Positions 9,090 to 16,112 of a stretch of 64,000 bases of DNA are shown here, piece by piece (position 1 is the first letter of the stretch; every line of letters starts with the position of its first letter). The notes under the pieces were generated by a model, which worked only from the letters and a program-made list of their open reading frames with translations, had not been told where the DNA came from and did not search any database. The DNA is from Streptomyces sp. LX-29 (GTDB taxonomy: Bacteria > Actinomycetota > Actinomycetes > Streptomycetales > Streptomycetaceae). Position numbers and translations under genes: made by a program. The stretch is from positions 5,465,559 through 5,529,558 of the forward strand of contig NZ_CP089746.1 in NCBI RefSeq assembly GCF_029541745.1, written 5' to 3'.

Positions 9090-11042
9090 ATGCCTGTCGA
9101 GTCGGTCTTCCCGCGCCTGGAAGCGCTTCTTCCGCATGTCCAGAAGCCGATCCAGTACGTCGGCGGAGAGCTCAACTCCACCGTCAAACCCTGGGACGAG
9201 TGCGACGTGCGCTGGGCGCTCATGTACCCGGACGCCTACGAGGTCGGGCTGCCCAACCAGGGCGTCATGATCCTCTACGAGGTCCTCAACGAGCGCGAGG
9301 GCGTGCTCGCGGAGCGCACCTACAGCGTATGGCCGGACCTCGAGGCGCTGATGCGCGAGCACCAGGTGCCGCAGTTCACCGTGGACAGCCACCGCCCCGT
9401 CGGCGCGTTCGACGTCTTCGGCCTGAGCTTCTCCACCGAGCTGGGCTACACCAACATGCTCACCGCCCTCGACCTGGCCGGCATCCCGCTGGAGTCGAAG
9501 GACCGGACCGTCGACCACCCGATCGTGCTCGCCGGCGGCCACGCCGCCTTCAACCCCGAGCCGATCGCGGACTTCATCGACGCGGCGATCATCGGCGACG
9601 GCGAGCAGGCCGTCCTCGACATGACCGAGATCATCCGCGCCTGGAAGGCCGAGGGCCGCCCGGGCGGGCGCGACGAGGTGCTCCTGCGGCTGGCGAGGAC
9701 CGGCAGCGTCTACGTCCCCCGGTTCTACGACGTGGAGTACCTGCCCGACGGGCGCATCGCGCGCGTCGTGCCCAACCGCTCCGGCGTGCCGTGGCGGGTG
9801 TCCAAGCACACCGTCATGGACCTGGACGAGTGGCCGTACCCGAAGCAGCCGCTGGTGCCGCTCGCCGAGACCGTGCACGAGCGCATGTCGGTGGAGATCT
9901 TCCGCGGCTGCACCCGCGGCTGCCGCTTCTGCCAGGCGGGCATGATCACCCGCCCGGTGCGCGAGCGCTCCATCACCGGCATCGGCGAGATGGTGGAGAA
10001 GGGCCTCAAGGCGACCGGCTTCGAGGAGGTCGGCCTGCTGTCGCTCTCCTCCGCCGACCACACCGAGATCGGCGACATCGCCAAGGGCCTCGCCGACCGG
10101 TACGAGGAAGACAAGATCGGTCTGTCGCTCCCCTCGACCCGGGTCGACGCCTTCAACGTCGACCTGGCCAACGAGCTGACCCGTAACGGCCGTCGGTCCG
10201 GCCTCACCTTCGCCCCCGAGGGCGGCTCCGAGCGCATGCGCAAGGTCATCAACAAGATGGTCTCGGAGGAGGACCTGATCCGCACCGTCTCCACCGCGTA
10301 CGGCAACGGCTGGCGCCAGGTGAAGCTGTACTTCATGTGCGGTCTGCCCACCGAGACCGACGAGGACGTGCTGCAGATCGCCGACATGGCGACGAAGGTC
10401 ATCGCCAAGGGCCGCGAGGTCTCCGGCAAGAACGACATCCGCTGCACCGTCTCCATCGGCGGCTTCGTGCCCAAGCCGCACACGCCGTTCCAGTGGGCGC
10501 CGCAGCTCTCCTCCGAGGAGACCGACGCCCGGCTGGAGAAGCTGCGCGACAAGATCCGCGGCGACAAGAAGTACGGCCGCTCCATCGGCTTCCGCTACCA
10601 CGACGGCAAGCCCGGCATCGTCGAGGGCCTGCTCTCGCGCGGTGACCGCCGGGTCGGCGCGGTGATCCGGGCCGTGTACGAGGACGGCGGCCGCTTCGAC
10701 GGCTGGCGCGAGCACTTCAGCTACGACCGCTGGATGGAGTGCGCCGGCAAGGCGCTGCCGGAGTTCGGCGTCGACGTCGACTGGTACACCACGCGCGAGC
10801 GCACCTACGAGGAGGTCCTGCCCTGGGACCACCTGGACTCCGGTCTCGACAAGGACTGGCTCTGGGAGGACTGGCAGGACGCGCTCGACGAGACCGAGGT
10901 CGACGACTGCCGCTGGACCCCGTGCTTCGACTGCGGCGTCTGCCCGCAGTTTGATACATGGCCACAAGTAGGCCCCACGGGCAAGAAGCTGCTCCCGCTT
11001 ACGGTTAACAAGGCTGTGACCAGCCCAAACGCGTGTTCATGA
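9090..11042 (+). CDS. TIGR03960-type radical SAM protein, 3' end replaced by an integrated element
   Basis: Radical SAM enzyme of unknown reaction with an N-terminal B12-binding-like region and the 4Fe-4S motif C274-x3-C278-x2-C281 (GCTRGCRFCQ). A second Cys cluster, CRWTPCFDCGVC, ends at residue 618. The native partner is the DUF2344 gene at 26827. From codon 621 on, the sequence comes from the element: the tail reads FDTWPQVGPTGKKLLPLTV and ends at 650 aa. The displaced host tail at 25110-25178 would give 642 aa and also contains GPTGKKLLPL. The integrated form thus keeps the conserved end of the protein and is probably still active. Confidence 0.93.
   Translation: MPVESVFPRLEALLPHVQKPIQYVGGELNSTVKPWDECDVRWALMYPDAYEVGLPNQGVMILYEVLNEREGVLAERTYSVWPDLEALMREHQVPQFTVDSHRPVGAFDVFGLSFSTELGYTNMLTALDLAGIPLESKDRTVDHPIVLAGGHAAFNPEPIADFIDAAIIGDGEQAVLDMTEIIRAWKAEGRPGGRDEVLLRLARTGSVYVPRFYDVEYLPDGRIARVVPNRSGVPWRVSKHTVMDLDEWPYPKQPLVPLAETVHERMSVEIFRGCTRGCRFCQAGMITRPVRERSITGIGEMVEKGLKATGFEEVGLLSLSSADHTEIGDIAKGLADRYEEDKIGLSLPSTRVDAFNVDLANELTRNGRRSGLTFAPEGGSERMRKVINKMVSEEDLIRTVSTAYGNGWRQVKLYFMCGLPTETDEDVLQIADMATKVIAKGREVSGKNDIRCTVSIGGFVPKPHTPFQWAPQLSSEETDARLEKLRDKIRGDKKYGRSIGFRYHDGKPGIVEGLLSRGDRRVGAVIRAVYEDGGRFDGWREHFSYDRWMECAGKALPEFGVDVDWYTTRERTYEEVLPWDHLDSGLDKDWLWEDWQDALDETEVDDCRWTPCFDCGVCPQFDTWPQVGPTGKKLLPLTVNKAVTSPNACS
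10925..10975 (+). other. attL junction of the integrative element
   Basis: Left element boundary. The 6-bp CCGCAG at 10944-10949 is shared with the right junction. To its left is host radical SAM coding sequence. To its right is the element half-site with GATACA (10953-10958) and CCACAA (10962-10967), which mirror TGTATC and TTTGG in attR. Boundaries of the full recognition site are approximate. Confidence 0.75.
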
Positions 11043-11060
11043 CCACTGCTGGGCGGTAGG

Positions 11061-11074
11061 TCAGCACGTGCTGA
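11061..11074. repeat. 14-bp perfect palindrome near attL
   Basis: TCAGCACGTGCTGA lies 18 nt after the radical SAM stop codon and inside the element. It could be a protein binding site near the att end, for example for a directionality factor, but no second copy was found at the right end. Confidence 0.5.
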
Positions 11075-11090
11075 TTCTGCCCCCTAAATG

Positions 11091-11126
11091 ATCAGCCCCG
11101 CCCGGCATGCTGCCGGACGGGGCTGA
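11091..11126. terminator. Bidirectional terminator between radical SAM gene and small element genes
   Basis: A long hairpin with arms ATCAGCCCCG...CGGGGCTGAT and an inner CCGGCA/TGCCGG helix. It lies between the convergent radical SAM gene and the 11150-11350 gene and is carried by the element. Confidence 0.8.
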
Positions 11127-11149
11127 TGCGTTGTGCGGCCACTCGGGCG

Positions 11150-11350
11150 CTAGCGGATCACCTCGCCGGGGGTCGGGCCCGGGGTGGGGGCGCTAGAGGC
11201 GCACCCAGGACAGGCGTACAGCGCCACACCGGGGCCACTGGGACGCTCGGTGTACCGAATCTCCACGGGGGCGTTCGTGAGGCTGTCACACACGCAGCAC
11301 GGGACGATTCGAGGGGGCGGCACAGGGTTGATCAGCGCCTCGACGGTCAT
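11150..11350 (-). CDS. Small Cys-rich protein of the element
   Basis: A 66-aa product starting MTVEALINPVPPPR, chosen because AGGGGGGT precedes this ATG and because the start overlaps the stop of the upstream gene (ATGA). Cys residues at 18, 19, 21, 47 and 50 (CCVC and CPGC) suggest a small zinc ribbon. Similar proteins are common in Streptomyces mobile elements but have no known role. It is second in a two-gene operon read away from the iteron-like promoter region at 11809-11860. Confidence 0.75.
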   Translation of the reverse strand: MTVEALINPVPPPRIVPCCVCDSLTNAPVEIRYTERPSGPGVALYACPGCASSAPTPGPTPGEVIR

Positions 11351-11718
11351 GCGGTTACCCCCCTGCCGGGGGCCATGTCGTGTCGCTCGGGGTTCGGGTA
11401 GTGATAGCCGAAGCTCGCCGCGACGACGGCTAGGCAACGCTGGTGCTGCCGCTCGCGCTCGGCTTCCCGCGCGACCCATGCCCGGATGTAGAGCGGGACG
11501 AGGGGGCGCGTGTCCGCAGGCACGGGCATGGTGCGGGCGAGAACCTGCGGCGGAATCGGCTTTCGGGGGCCGCAGATTACGTACGGCGCCCTGGTGGGCG
11601 GTGCCACGCTGGCGGGGCCTTGCAGCCCGGGGGCGGCGGGGGATTCCCGGTGTCGTCCGTGGGCGGGCAGTAAGAGGCGGAGCGCCCACCCGAGGGCGCG
11701 GACGATAGCATCGCGCAT
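11347..11718 (-). CDS. Hypothetical element protein
   Basis: A 123-aa product starting MRDAIVRALGWALRLLL, with GGGAG 12 nt before the ATG. The first 20 residues are amphipathic or membrane-associating. The middle is Pro-rich (PRKPIPPQVLARTMPVPADTRPLVPLYIRAW) and the rest helical. No function is recognised. It is divergent from the small GntR regulator at 11897, with the GTCTA repeats between them, so it is likely controlled by that regulator. Confidence 0.72.
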   Translation of the reverse strand: MRDAIVRALGWALRLLLPAHGRHRESPAAPGLQGPASVAPPTRAPYVICGPRKPIPPQVLARTMPVPADTRPLVPLYIRAWVAREAERERQHQRCLAVVAASFGYHYPNPERHDMAPGRGVTA

Positions 11719-11809
11719 GGTCGTTTCAGCTCCCTTTAGCTGATCGGCTGAGCCCCGGCGGACCGCGTAGGACCGGTCTTCCGGGGCGTTTCCTTTGCGC
11801 GGTCGACGG

Positions 11810-11860
11810 TAGACGCACACGTCTAACCTGTCTACACGTCTAACTCGTCTGCTGGTCTAA
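11810..11860. promoter_or_regulatory. GTCTA iteron array between divergent element genes
   Basis: GTCTA or GTCT occurs at 11821, 11830, 11838, 11847 and 11855, with alternating 9- and 8-bp spacing (17 bp per pair). The first copy also forms an inverted repeat TAGACG-CACA-CGTCTA (11810-11825). The array lies 25 bp upstream of the TACGCT -10 box of the GntR gene and is a likely operator for it. Confidence 0.65.
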
Positions 11861-11896
11861 GTCGCTTGCCGATGATCGAGTGTCTACGCTCTCCGT

Positions 11897-12187
11897 ATGC
11901 CTGAGCGCCCGACCGACCCCCACACTCCGCGGGCCCCGTACATGCGGGTTCTGCGCGCGCTCCTCGCCGACATCGAGTCGGGCAAGTACGCCCCCGGTGA
12001 GCCCATTCCGTCCGAAGCTGAGTTGTGCAAGGCGCACGGCGTGGCTCGGGAGACTGCCCGCCGAGCCGTACGGGTGCTCCGGGATCGCGGCATCGTTGAA
12101 ACCGAATGGGGGAAGGGCAGTCGCGTGACGGGTCCGGTGAAGCAGGACCAGGGTGAGCCTGTCAGTGAGGGCGAGAGCGGTGAATAG
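11897..12187 (+). CDS. Small GntR-family transcriptional regulator
   Basis: A 96-aa protein that is almost only a winged helix-turn-helix: YMRVLRALLADIESGKYAPGEPIPSEAELCKAHGVARETARRAV is split here by the usual GntR pattern (PSEAEL then RETARRAV) in residues 15-60. There is no effector-binding domain, a form common in actinobacterial plasmids. A TACGCT -10 box ends 6 nt before the ATG, so transcription is probably leaderless. Divergent from the 11718 operon; autoregulation through the GTCTA array is inferred. Confidence 0.9.
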   Translation: MPERPTDPHTPRAPYMRVLRALLADIESGKYAPGEPIPSEAELCKAHGVARETARRAVRVLRDRGIVETEWGKGSRVTGPVKQDQGEPVSEGESGE

Positions 12188-12190
12188 CAC

Positions 12191-12224
12191 GAAGCCCCGC
12201 CCGGGACGCTCCGGACGGGGTTCG
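12191..12224. terminator. Hairpin after small GntR gene
   Basis: GAAGCCCCG and CGGGGTTC arms with an inner TCC/GGA helix start 4 nt after the regulator's stop codon. Together with other strong hairpins it separates the transcription units of the element. Confidence 0.75.
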
Positions 12225-12243
12225 CGAGAGGTTGGTTACCGGC

Positions 12244-12330
12244 TCACAGACAGAACGACTCACGTACTGCCTTAACGATGCGGGCGCCCTGGTCCGAGGT
12301 GAGTGTCAGCACGTCGCCACGCTGAACCAC
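12244..12330 (-). CDS. Doubtful 28-codon ORF
   Basis: A GTG at 12330 opens VVQRGDVLTLTSDQGARIVKAV and ends at 12244. The composition looks protein-like, but no clear ribosome binding site is visible and the frame extends upstream as an open frame overlapping the 12360-12779 gene. It could be a short real peptide or the relic of a longer gene. Confidence 0.25.
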   Translation of the reverse strand: MVQRGDVLTLTSDQGARIVKAVRESFCL

Positions 12331-12359
12331 TCGGCGGCTCGCTGGCTCACTGGCTAAGC

Positions 12360-12779
12360 TCAGGGCTTCGGACAGCCGTAGTCGGGCCGCATGCGGTGGG
12401 GGCTGCATGCGATCAAGCACACGGACAGGAAACGGCCCCCCTTCAGCCACCATCCGCCGCAGAAGTCTTCCCCTCCCCGCACCGCGGCGCCGGCGCTCTC
12501 GATGTGGGCATGGAGCGTCTCGCGGGCATGGTCCGACTCGAACGACGGGGAGTGTTCTTGGGTCTGCTCTGCAACCCAATTCGCGGCTTCCTGCGGGTCA
12601 CGAAAGGTCCCCCTGACGAACTGTGGGGGCTTTCGCAGCCAGTCAGCCAGCTCCAGGGGCGTGATCGTCGCGGTGCGGAAATCGGGGCTGTTCGCCCGTC
12701 GGGGGCCGTCGGTCTTCATCTGGCTGCCGTGGCCGGACCAGACGTAGCCGTGGTGATGATCAGGTTTACTGAACTGCAT
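12360..12779 (-). CDS. Hypothetical element protein (DHHHGYVWSGHG type)
   Basis: A 139-aa protein starting MQFSKPDHHHGYVWSGHG with GAGAGG 6 nt before the ATG. It contains a DWLRKPPQFVRGTF segment and a GGWWLKGGRFLSVCLIACSPH segment. No catalytic signature is recognised. The composition and intact frame support a real gene. It follows the 41-aa peptide gene at 12855 on the same strand, separated by a terminator-like hairpin. Confidence 0.7.
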   Translation of the reverse strand: MQFSKPDHHHGYVWSGHGSQMKTDGPRRANSPDFRTATITPLELADWLRKPPQFVRGTFRDPQEAANWVAEQTQEHSPSFESDHARETLHAHIESAGAAVRGGEDFCGGWWLKGGRFLSVCLIACSPHRMRPDYGCPKP

Positions 12780-12797
12780 CGGTTTCCTCTCAACTGC

Positions 12798-12833
12798 AAG
12801 GGGCAGCCCCCGAGTTGATAGGGGACTGCCCCT
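12798..12833. terminator. Hairpin between 12855 and 12360 genes
   Basis: Arms AGGGGCAG and CTGCCCCT with an inner CCCC/GGGG helix. On the minus strand it lies just after the 41-aa peptide gene and before the ribosome binding site of the next gene, so it may terminate or attenuate between them. Confidence 0.65.
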
Positions 12834-12854
12834 CTGGTGGCCGGAGCCTACCGG

Positions 12855-12980
12855 TTACTGACGGCCGCAGCCGTCACCGTCACCGCAGCCCCCGGCGGAC
12901 GAATCGTCGTCGTTGTCGGAGTCGTCTTCCGGGTCGTGCGCCGTCAGTGAGAGGTCTTTCACGTGCTGGTTGGGTCGCAT
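12855..12980 (-). CDS. 41-aa acidic Cys/Gly-rich peptide
   Basis: Reads MRPNQHVKDLSLTAHDPEDD, then an Asp/Ser stretch, and ends SSAGGCGDGDGCGRQ. It has a near-perfect ribosome binding site AAGGAGGA 5 nt before the ATG, the best in this part of the element. The leader-like N-terminus and Cys/Gly C-terminus resemble ribosomally made peptide precursors, but no modifying enzyme or transporter was recognised nearby, so that is only a possibility. A small metal-binding or regulatory peptide is equally open. Confidence 0.7.
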   Translation of the reverse strand: MRPNQHVKDLSLTAHDPEDDSDNDDDSSAGGCGDGDGCGRQ

Positions 12981-13131
12981 TGCGTCCTCCTTCACGTGGT
13001 GCTCGACACGGGGCGGTCCCGCGCCGTCGTGCCCTTACTGACCCGCCCGGCGGACCTACCGCACATGGGGAGCGTGGTCCGCCGGGGCGGGGGTCTAGGG
13101 CCCCCTGGGGGCTACCGAGCAGGCTGGTGGA

Positions 13132-13183
13132 GCCCGCCCCTACTGGTGTCTGCGCGGGGGGTGCTGGCCCAGTAGGGGCGGGC
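13132..13183. terminator. Very strong hairpin, 15-bp perfect arms
   Basis: Perfect 15-base arms at 13132-13146 and 13169-13183 (GCCCGCCCCTACTGG and its complement) around a 22-nt G-rich loop. It lies in the 420-bp gene-free gap 12981-13400, between the DUF7848-like gene and the 41-aa peptide gene, both read on the minus strand. Confidence 0.75.
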
Positions 13184-13188
13184 GCTGG

Positions 13189-13228
13189 TCCTGGTCCCGC
13201 CGGGGTAGTCAGTACGGCGGGGACCAGG
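13189..13228. terminator. Second hairpin in the same gap
   Basis: CTGGTCCCGCCG pairs with CGGCGGGGACCAG across a short AT-containing loop. It follows directly after the previous hairpin in position, so the gap holds two back-to-back stem loops. No gene was found in 12981-13400. Confidence 0.6.
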
Positions 13229-13400
13229 GGTCTCTAGGGCCAGAAGAGCGGGTAGGGCCTGAGCGCCGCCGCGAGGCGGAACAGCGCTAGGTCGCCGTCG
13301 GTACGGGAGGCGTCGTGGTGCTCCCTTGCCGCGCGCTCCTGATGCTGGTCGTCCGGGCGCTGCTCGGGGTCCTCACCGCCCTCGCGTGCAAGGTGCGTCG

Positions 13401-13715
13401 TCATCGAGGCGCGCCGGGGGTAGCCGGTCCGGCGTCCAGTGCGTGGGGCTGCCGCTCGACCTCGCCAGCGATGACGGCGCCCGAGGGCGGCGTGACGACA
13501 GCTACGTCTACGAGCGTCCGCCGGAACGTGCGGTGCCCCGTCTTCTGGGCGTGCTCACAGATCCATTTGTCCATCGCAGCGCCGTCGTCCAGTGCGGTGA
13601 AGTGGTCGCCGCACGCCACGTCGGCGCCGTCGATGCACGTAGCCGTGAACTCCACGCACGTCCCGGCGTCCCGAGTGATCATCCAGTCAGCGAAACGGAA
13701 GATGCGACGGCTCAC
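13401..13715 (-). CDS. DUF7848-like small protein
   Basis: A 104-aa protein from GTG 13715, reading VSRRIFRFADWMITRDAG, with Cys residues in FTATCIDGADVACGDHF and CEHAQKTGHRTFRR that fit a small metal-binding fold. This pattern resembles the DUF7848 family found in Streptomyces accessory DNA. Its start overlaps the stop of the upstream gene (GTGA). The family assignment is from memory of the pattern and is uncertain. Confidence 0.72.
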   Translation of the reverse strand: MSRRIFRFADWMITRDAGTCVEFTATCIDGADVACGDHFTALDDGAAMDKWICEHAQKTGHRTFRRTLVDVAVVTPPSGAVIAGEVERQPHALDAGPATPGAPR

Positions 13716-13906
13716 GAGGCATCCCCTGTCTTCGCTACGTCGGCAGCGATGCGCTGCTGAAGACGAGCGAGGAACTCGGGATCGTTGCACCGGGCAGCCA
13801 CCACGGCGTGCGCCCATCGACGGCTAGGCGAGACCAGCCGCACGGGCCACGAGAACTGGGCCTTGAGGCACCACCACATCTCGATGCGGACGAGTAGCCC
13901 CTTCAC
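13712..13906 (-). CDS. Small hypothetical element protein
   Basis: A 64-aa product from GTG 13906, starting VKGLLVRIEMWWCLKAQFSW, basic and partly hydrophobic, ending QQRIAADVAKTGDAS. The start overlaps the stop of the gene upstream (GTGA at 13903-13906) and its own stop overlaps the next start. The frame extends further upstream but overlaps two other genes there. Function unknown. Confidence 0.6.
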   Translation of the reverse strand: MKGLLVRIEMWWCLKAQFSWPVRLVSPSRRWAHAVVAARCNDPEFLARLQQRIAADVAKTGDAS

Positions 13907-14118
13907 CCCGCACTCTCCGCCGGCTTGCTCGCCGCATCGAGGCGTAAGCGTACGGAGGAGTCGGGGCGCCCCTTCCCCGCCAGGTGCTCGGGGCACTCGC
14001 ACTCGGGGTACTTCATGGTGCCTGGGGGCAGCTCGGCGCCGCCGCTGTCGTTGGCGAGCATCACGTCCGATCCACCGCGCTCGTCCCACAGATGCGAAGG
14101 GGTGTGTGCCGTGGTCAT
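13903..14118 (-). CDS. Small hypothetical element protein with CxC motif
   Basis: A 71-aa product starting MTTAHTPSHLWDERGG and containing ELPPGTMKYPECECPEHL. Start chosen at ATG 14118, which shares one base with the stop of the upstream gene. Function unknown. It is the second member of a four-gene minus-strand operon in which every junction overlaps. Confidence 0.62.
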   Translation of the reverse strand: MTTAHTPSHLWDERGGSDVMLANDSGGAELPPGTMKYPECECPEHLAGKGRPDSSVRLRLDAASKPAESAG

Positions 14119-14321
14119 CACGCCACCCCCTGGAGGCCACGCGACCAGACGAACGCCACGTCCGCGGCGGCGAGGAACCACCAGGGGCGGCGCAGCTGGA
14201 GCGTCGGAGCGCCGGGGATGCCCGTGGCGGGCGAGCGCAGGCTGGTCTCCACACGGCGACCCGGGATACGGAGTAACCGCCGCAGCACCAGTTCGAAGAT
14301 CCACGCGATAGCGTGGTGCAT
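14118..14321 (-). CDS. Small hypothetical element protein, first gene of operon
   Basis: A 67-aa product starting MHHAIAWIFELVLRRLLRIP, with AGGAGG 8 nt before the ATG. It has a hydrophobic N-terminus and a second hydrophobic stretch (PWWFLAAADVAFVW), so membrane association is possible. It opens the overlapping operon 14321-13401 and is divergent from the XRE regulator at 14492, with a palindromic operator in between. Confidence 0.65.
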   Translation of the reverse strand: MHHAIAWIFELVLRRLLRIPGRRVETSLRSPATGIPGAPTLQLRRPWWFLAAADVAFVWSRGLQGVA

Positions 14322-14454
14322 GTCGTCAACCTCCTGGGGTTGGTGGCCACGCCCCCGGACGCTCGCCGGCCAGCAGCGTTGCGGGGGTCTCGCTCGCTCT
14401 AGGCAACCGCTTGGCTACACATCGCGCTACCGTGGCCACCCCAGTAGCTTTCAA

Positions 14455-14471
14455 ATAGCGTCAAACGCTAT
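14455..14471. promoter_or_regulatory. Palindromic operator before XRE regulator gene
   Basis: ATAGCGT-CAA-ACGCTAT, a perfect 7+3+7 palindrome ending 20 nt before the start codon at 14492. It lies in the divergent promoter region and is the obvious candidate for binding by the XRE protein. Confidence 0.7.
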
Positions 14472-14491
14472 GGATTTCAGGGGAGTTGACC

Positions 14492-15832
14492 ATGGCCGCA
14501 CGGGAGCCAAATCGCGATCTACAGCGGCTGCACATCGAGGCAGGGTGGACGCTGCGCCAGTTCGCGCAAGCGGTGAACCGGGTCGGCACCGAGTGCGGCA
14601 CTCCCACGACGTACAGCGCCCAGAGCGCCCATGCGTGGCTCAAGGGGCACATGCCGCCCGCGGAGCGGCAAGCTTTGATCGTGGAGGCGCTGTCACGGAG
14701 GCTCGTACGCCCAATCGGTCCAGTGGAGGCCGGGTTCCCTGCCCCGAGTGAAACGAACGCCAGTCCGGGTATCGATACGGTGGACGAGATTATCGAACTC
14801 GAAAGGCGAGCCATGGTCGACGCAAGCCGCCGAAGCATGCTAGGGATTGGTCTCTATTCCGCAGCGCTAAGCATTCCCGGATGGCAAGATGTGCTTTCTC
14901 GCATGAATTCTATCAAGGTGAACACCCATGCGCGGATTGGACGCTCAGACGTTCAGGCTGTCTCAGCGATGACTGATCGCCTTTCGGGCTTGGATGGGGA
15001 ATTCGGCGGACAGTACGCACGCCCCATGGCCGCCGCTTTCTTTGAACGTACGGTCGCCCCGTACTTGAGGGCGACCGCATCCGGGGAAGTTCGAAAAGAA
15101 ATGATGTCCGCGGCGGCACTTCTCTGCTACTTGACCGGCTGGATGGCTGTGGATGAAGAATCACACGGCCTCGCTCAACGGTATTATGTAAAGGGGCTGG
15201 AGCTTGCTGGCGCCAGCGGTGATCGCATGACCTACTGCCACATTCTTCGAGGCATGTCCGTGCAGGCCGCCAACTTGGGGCACGGGGCGCCAGCTGTACG
15301 TTTCGCAAACGCCGCTGCCGAGGCATCTCCGGAGTCCAACCCTCGCATGCGAGCGTTCCTCGCAGGCCAGCAGGCGCACGCGTACGCGCTGGCCGGAGAG
15401 CGGGCAAACGCGCGGAGTAGTCTTCGAGAGGCGGAGCGAGCCGTAAACCAGGCTGAATGTGGATACGGTACTTTCGGCGGCTATAACTCGGCGACGCTGG
15501 CATATCACACGGCGCAGGTGCGGCACGCTTTGGGAGACGTCAAGGGGGGTATTGAATCATTGAGTGACCACTTCCCGCTACGGCAGGCGGACGACACGCT
15601 GCGATCCGAACTGCTATTTGGATCACTTCTCGCCGAGCGCCAATTGAAGATTGGCCACCTGGACGCGGCATGCGCCCAGTGGAATAGGATCTTGGACGCT
15701 TATCCGCGCATGCATTCAGGTCGCCTCGACAGTCACGTAGCCAATATCCCAAAGCTTTTGTCCCCCTACGAGGGGAACGCCGCTGCGCGGGAGTTGCGAG
15801 AACGCGTACGTGAACTGCCTTCCAGGGCGTGA
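14492..15832 (+). CDS. XRE-type regulator with helical repeat C-terminus
   Basis: A 446-aa protein. The N-terminal helix-turn-helix (about residues 5-65: WTLRQFAQAVNRV then SAQSAHAWLKGH) is followed by a linker and a long helical region with TPR-like spacing (ALLCYLTGWMAVDEESHGLAQRYYVKGLELA and similar, split across about residues 200-400). Start ATG 14492 has GGGGAG 6 nt upstream; a TTG at 14486 is less likely. GC is visibly lower than in core genes, which supports acquired DNA. Likely a repressor of itself and of the divergent operon through the 14455-14471 palindrome. Confidence 0.82.
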   Translation: MAAREPNRDLQRLHIEAGWTLRQFAQAVNRVGTECGTPTTYSAQSAHAWLKGHMPPAERQALIVEALSRRLVRPIGPVEAGFPAPSETNASPGIDTVDEIIELERRAMVDASRRSMLGIGLYSAALSIPGWQDVLSRMNSIKVNTHARIGRSDVQAVSAMTDRLSGLDGEFGGQYARPMAAAFFERTVAPYLRATASGEVRKEMMSAAALLCYLTGWMAVDEESHGLAQRYYVKGLELAGASGDRMTYCHILRGMSVQAANLGHGAPAVRFANAAAEASPESNPRMRAFLAGQQAHAYALAGERANARSSLREAERAVNQAECGYGTFGGYNSATLAYHTAQVRHALGDVKGGIESLSDHFPLRQADDTLRSELLFGSLLAERQLKIGHLDAACAQWNRILDAYPRMHSGRLDSHVANIPKLLSPYEGNAAARELRERVRELPSRA

Positions 15833-15841
15833 AACAGCGAG

Positions 15842-15873
15842 AGCCCCCGCACCTTGATGAAGGTAGCGGGGGC
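15842..15873. terminator. Terminator after XRE gene
   Basis: GCCCCCGCACCTT and AAGGTAGCGGGGGC arms around GATG, starting 10 nt after the stop codon. Confidence 0.8.
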
Positions 15874-15998
15874 GGCTCCGTGGATAGCAGCAAGCCCCGA
15901 CTCGCCGGACGAGGTGACGGTTTCGCGCGCCGCCGGAGTCGGCGTTCGTTGGAGCCGTAAAGGGTGGTCATCTGTAGAGCTGACGCCCTGTCAGGATT

Positions 15999-16025
15999 GC
16001 CCCCGTCTCGTCGGGCGACGGGGGC
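15999..16025. terminator. Second hairpin downstream of XRE gene
   Basis: Arms GCCCCCGTC (15999-16007) and GACGGGGGC (16017-16025), followed by a short T-rich stretch. No convincing gene lies between this and the previous hairpin (15874-15998); that segment may be the remains of a deleted gene. Confidence 0.65.
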
Positions 16026-16112
16026 TTCCTCATGTCTCACCGAGTTCCGTCGATCGCATCGGACTGTGCGTCTAAAGATTGTTTGCGGCGAACGGCGCTG
16101 CCCCTCAAGCTG

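Noticed and set aside
10971..10993. 23-bp direct repeat with 25131-25153 as the att core
   Set aside because: It is coding sequence for the same conserved peptide in both tails. Serine recombinases need only a tiny shared core, and the inverted arms of the rebuilt attP centre on CCGCAG instead. Using the 23-bp repeat would also assign the less typical tail FDTWPQV to the host.
12244..12579. 111-codon minus-strand ORF as a full gene
   Set aside because: Its first two thirds overlap the better supported 12360-12779 gene in another frame and have Arg/Pro-rich shadow composition. Only a short 3' piece might be real.
14492..15832. Toxin-antitoxin or WhiJ/BldB-type module
   Set aside because: Only the XRE regulator is recognisable; no DUF397-type or toxin partner is seen next to it.
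15854..16075. 73-codon ORF between the two hairpins after the XRE gene
   Set aside because: It runs through a terminator hairpin, has no ribosome binding site and ends in hairpin sequence.
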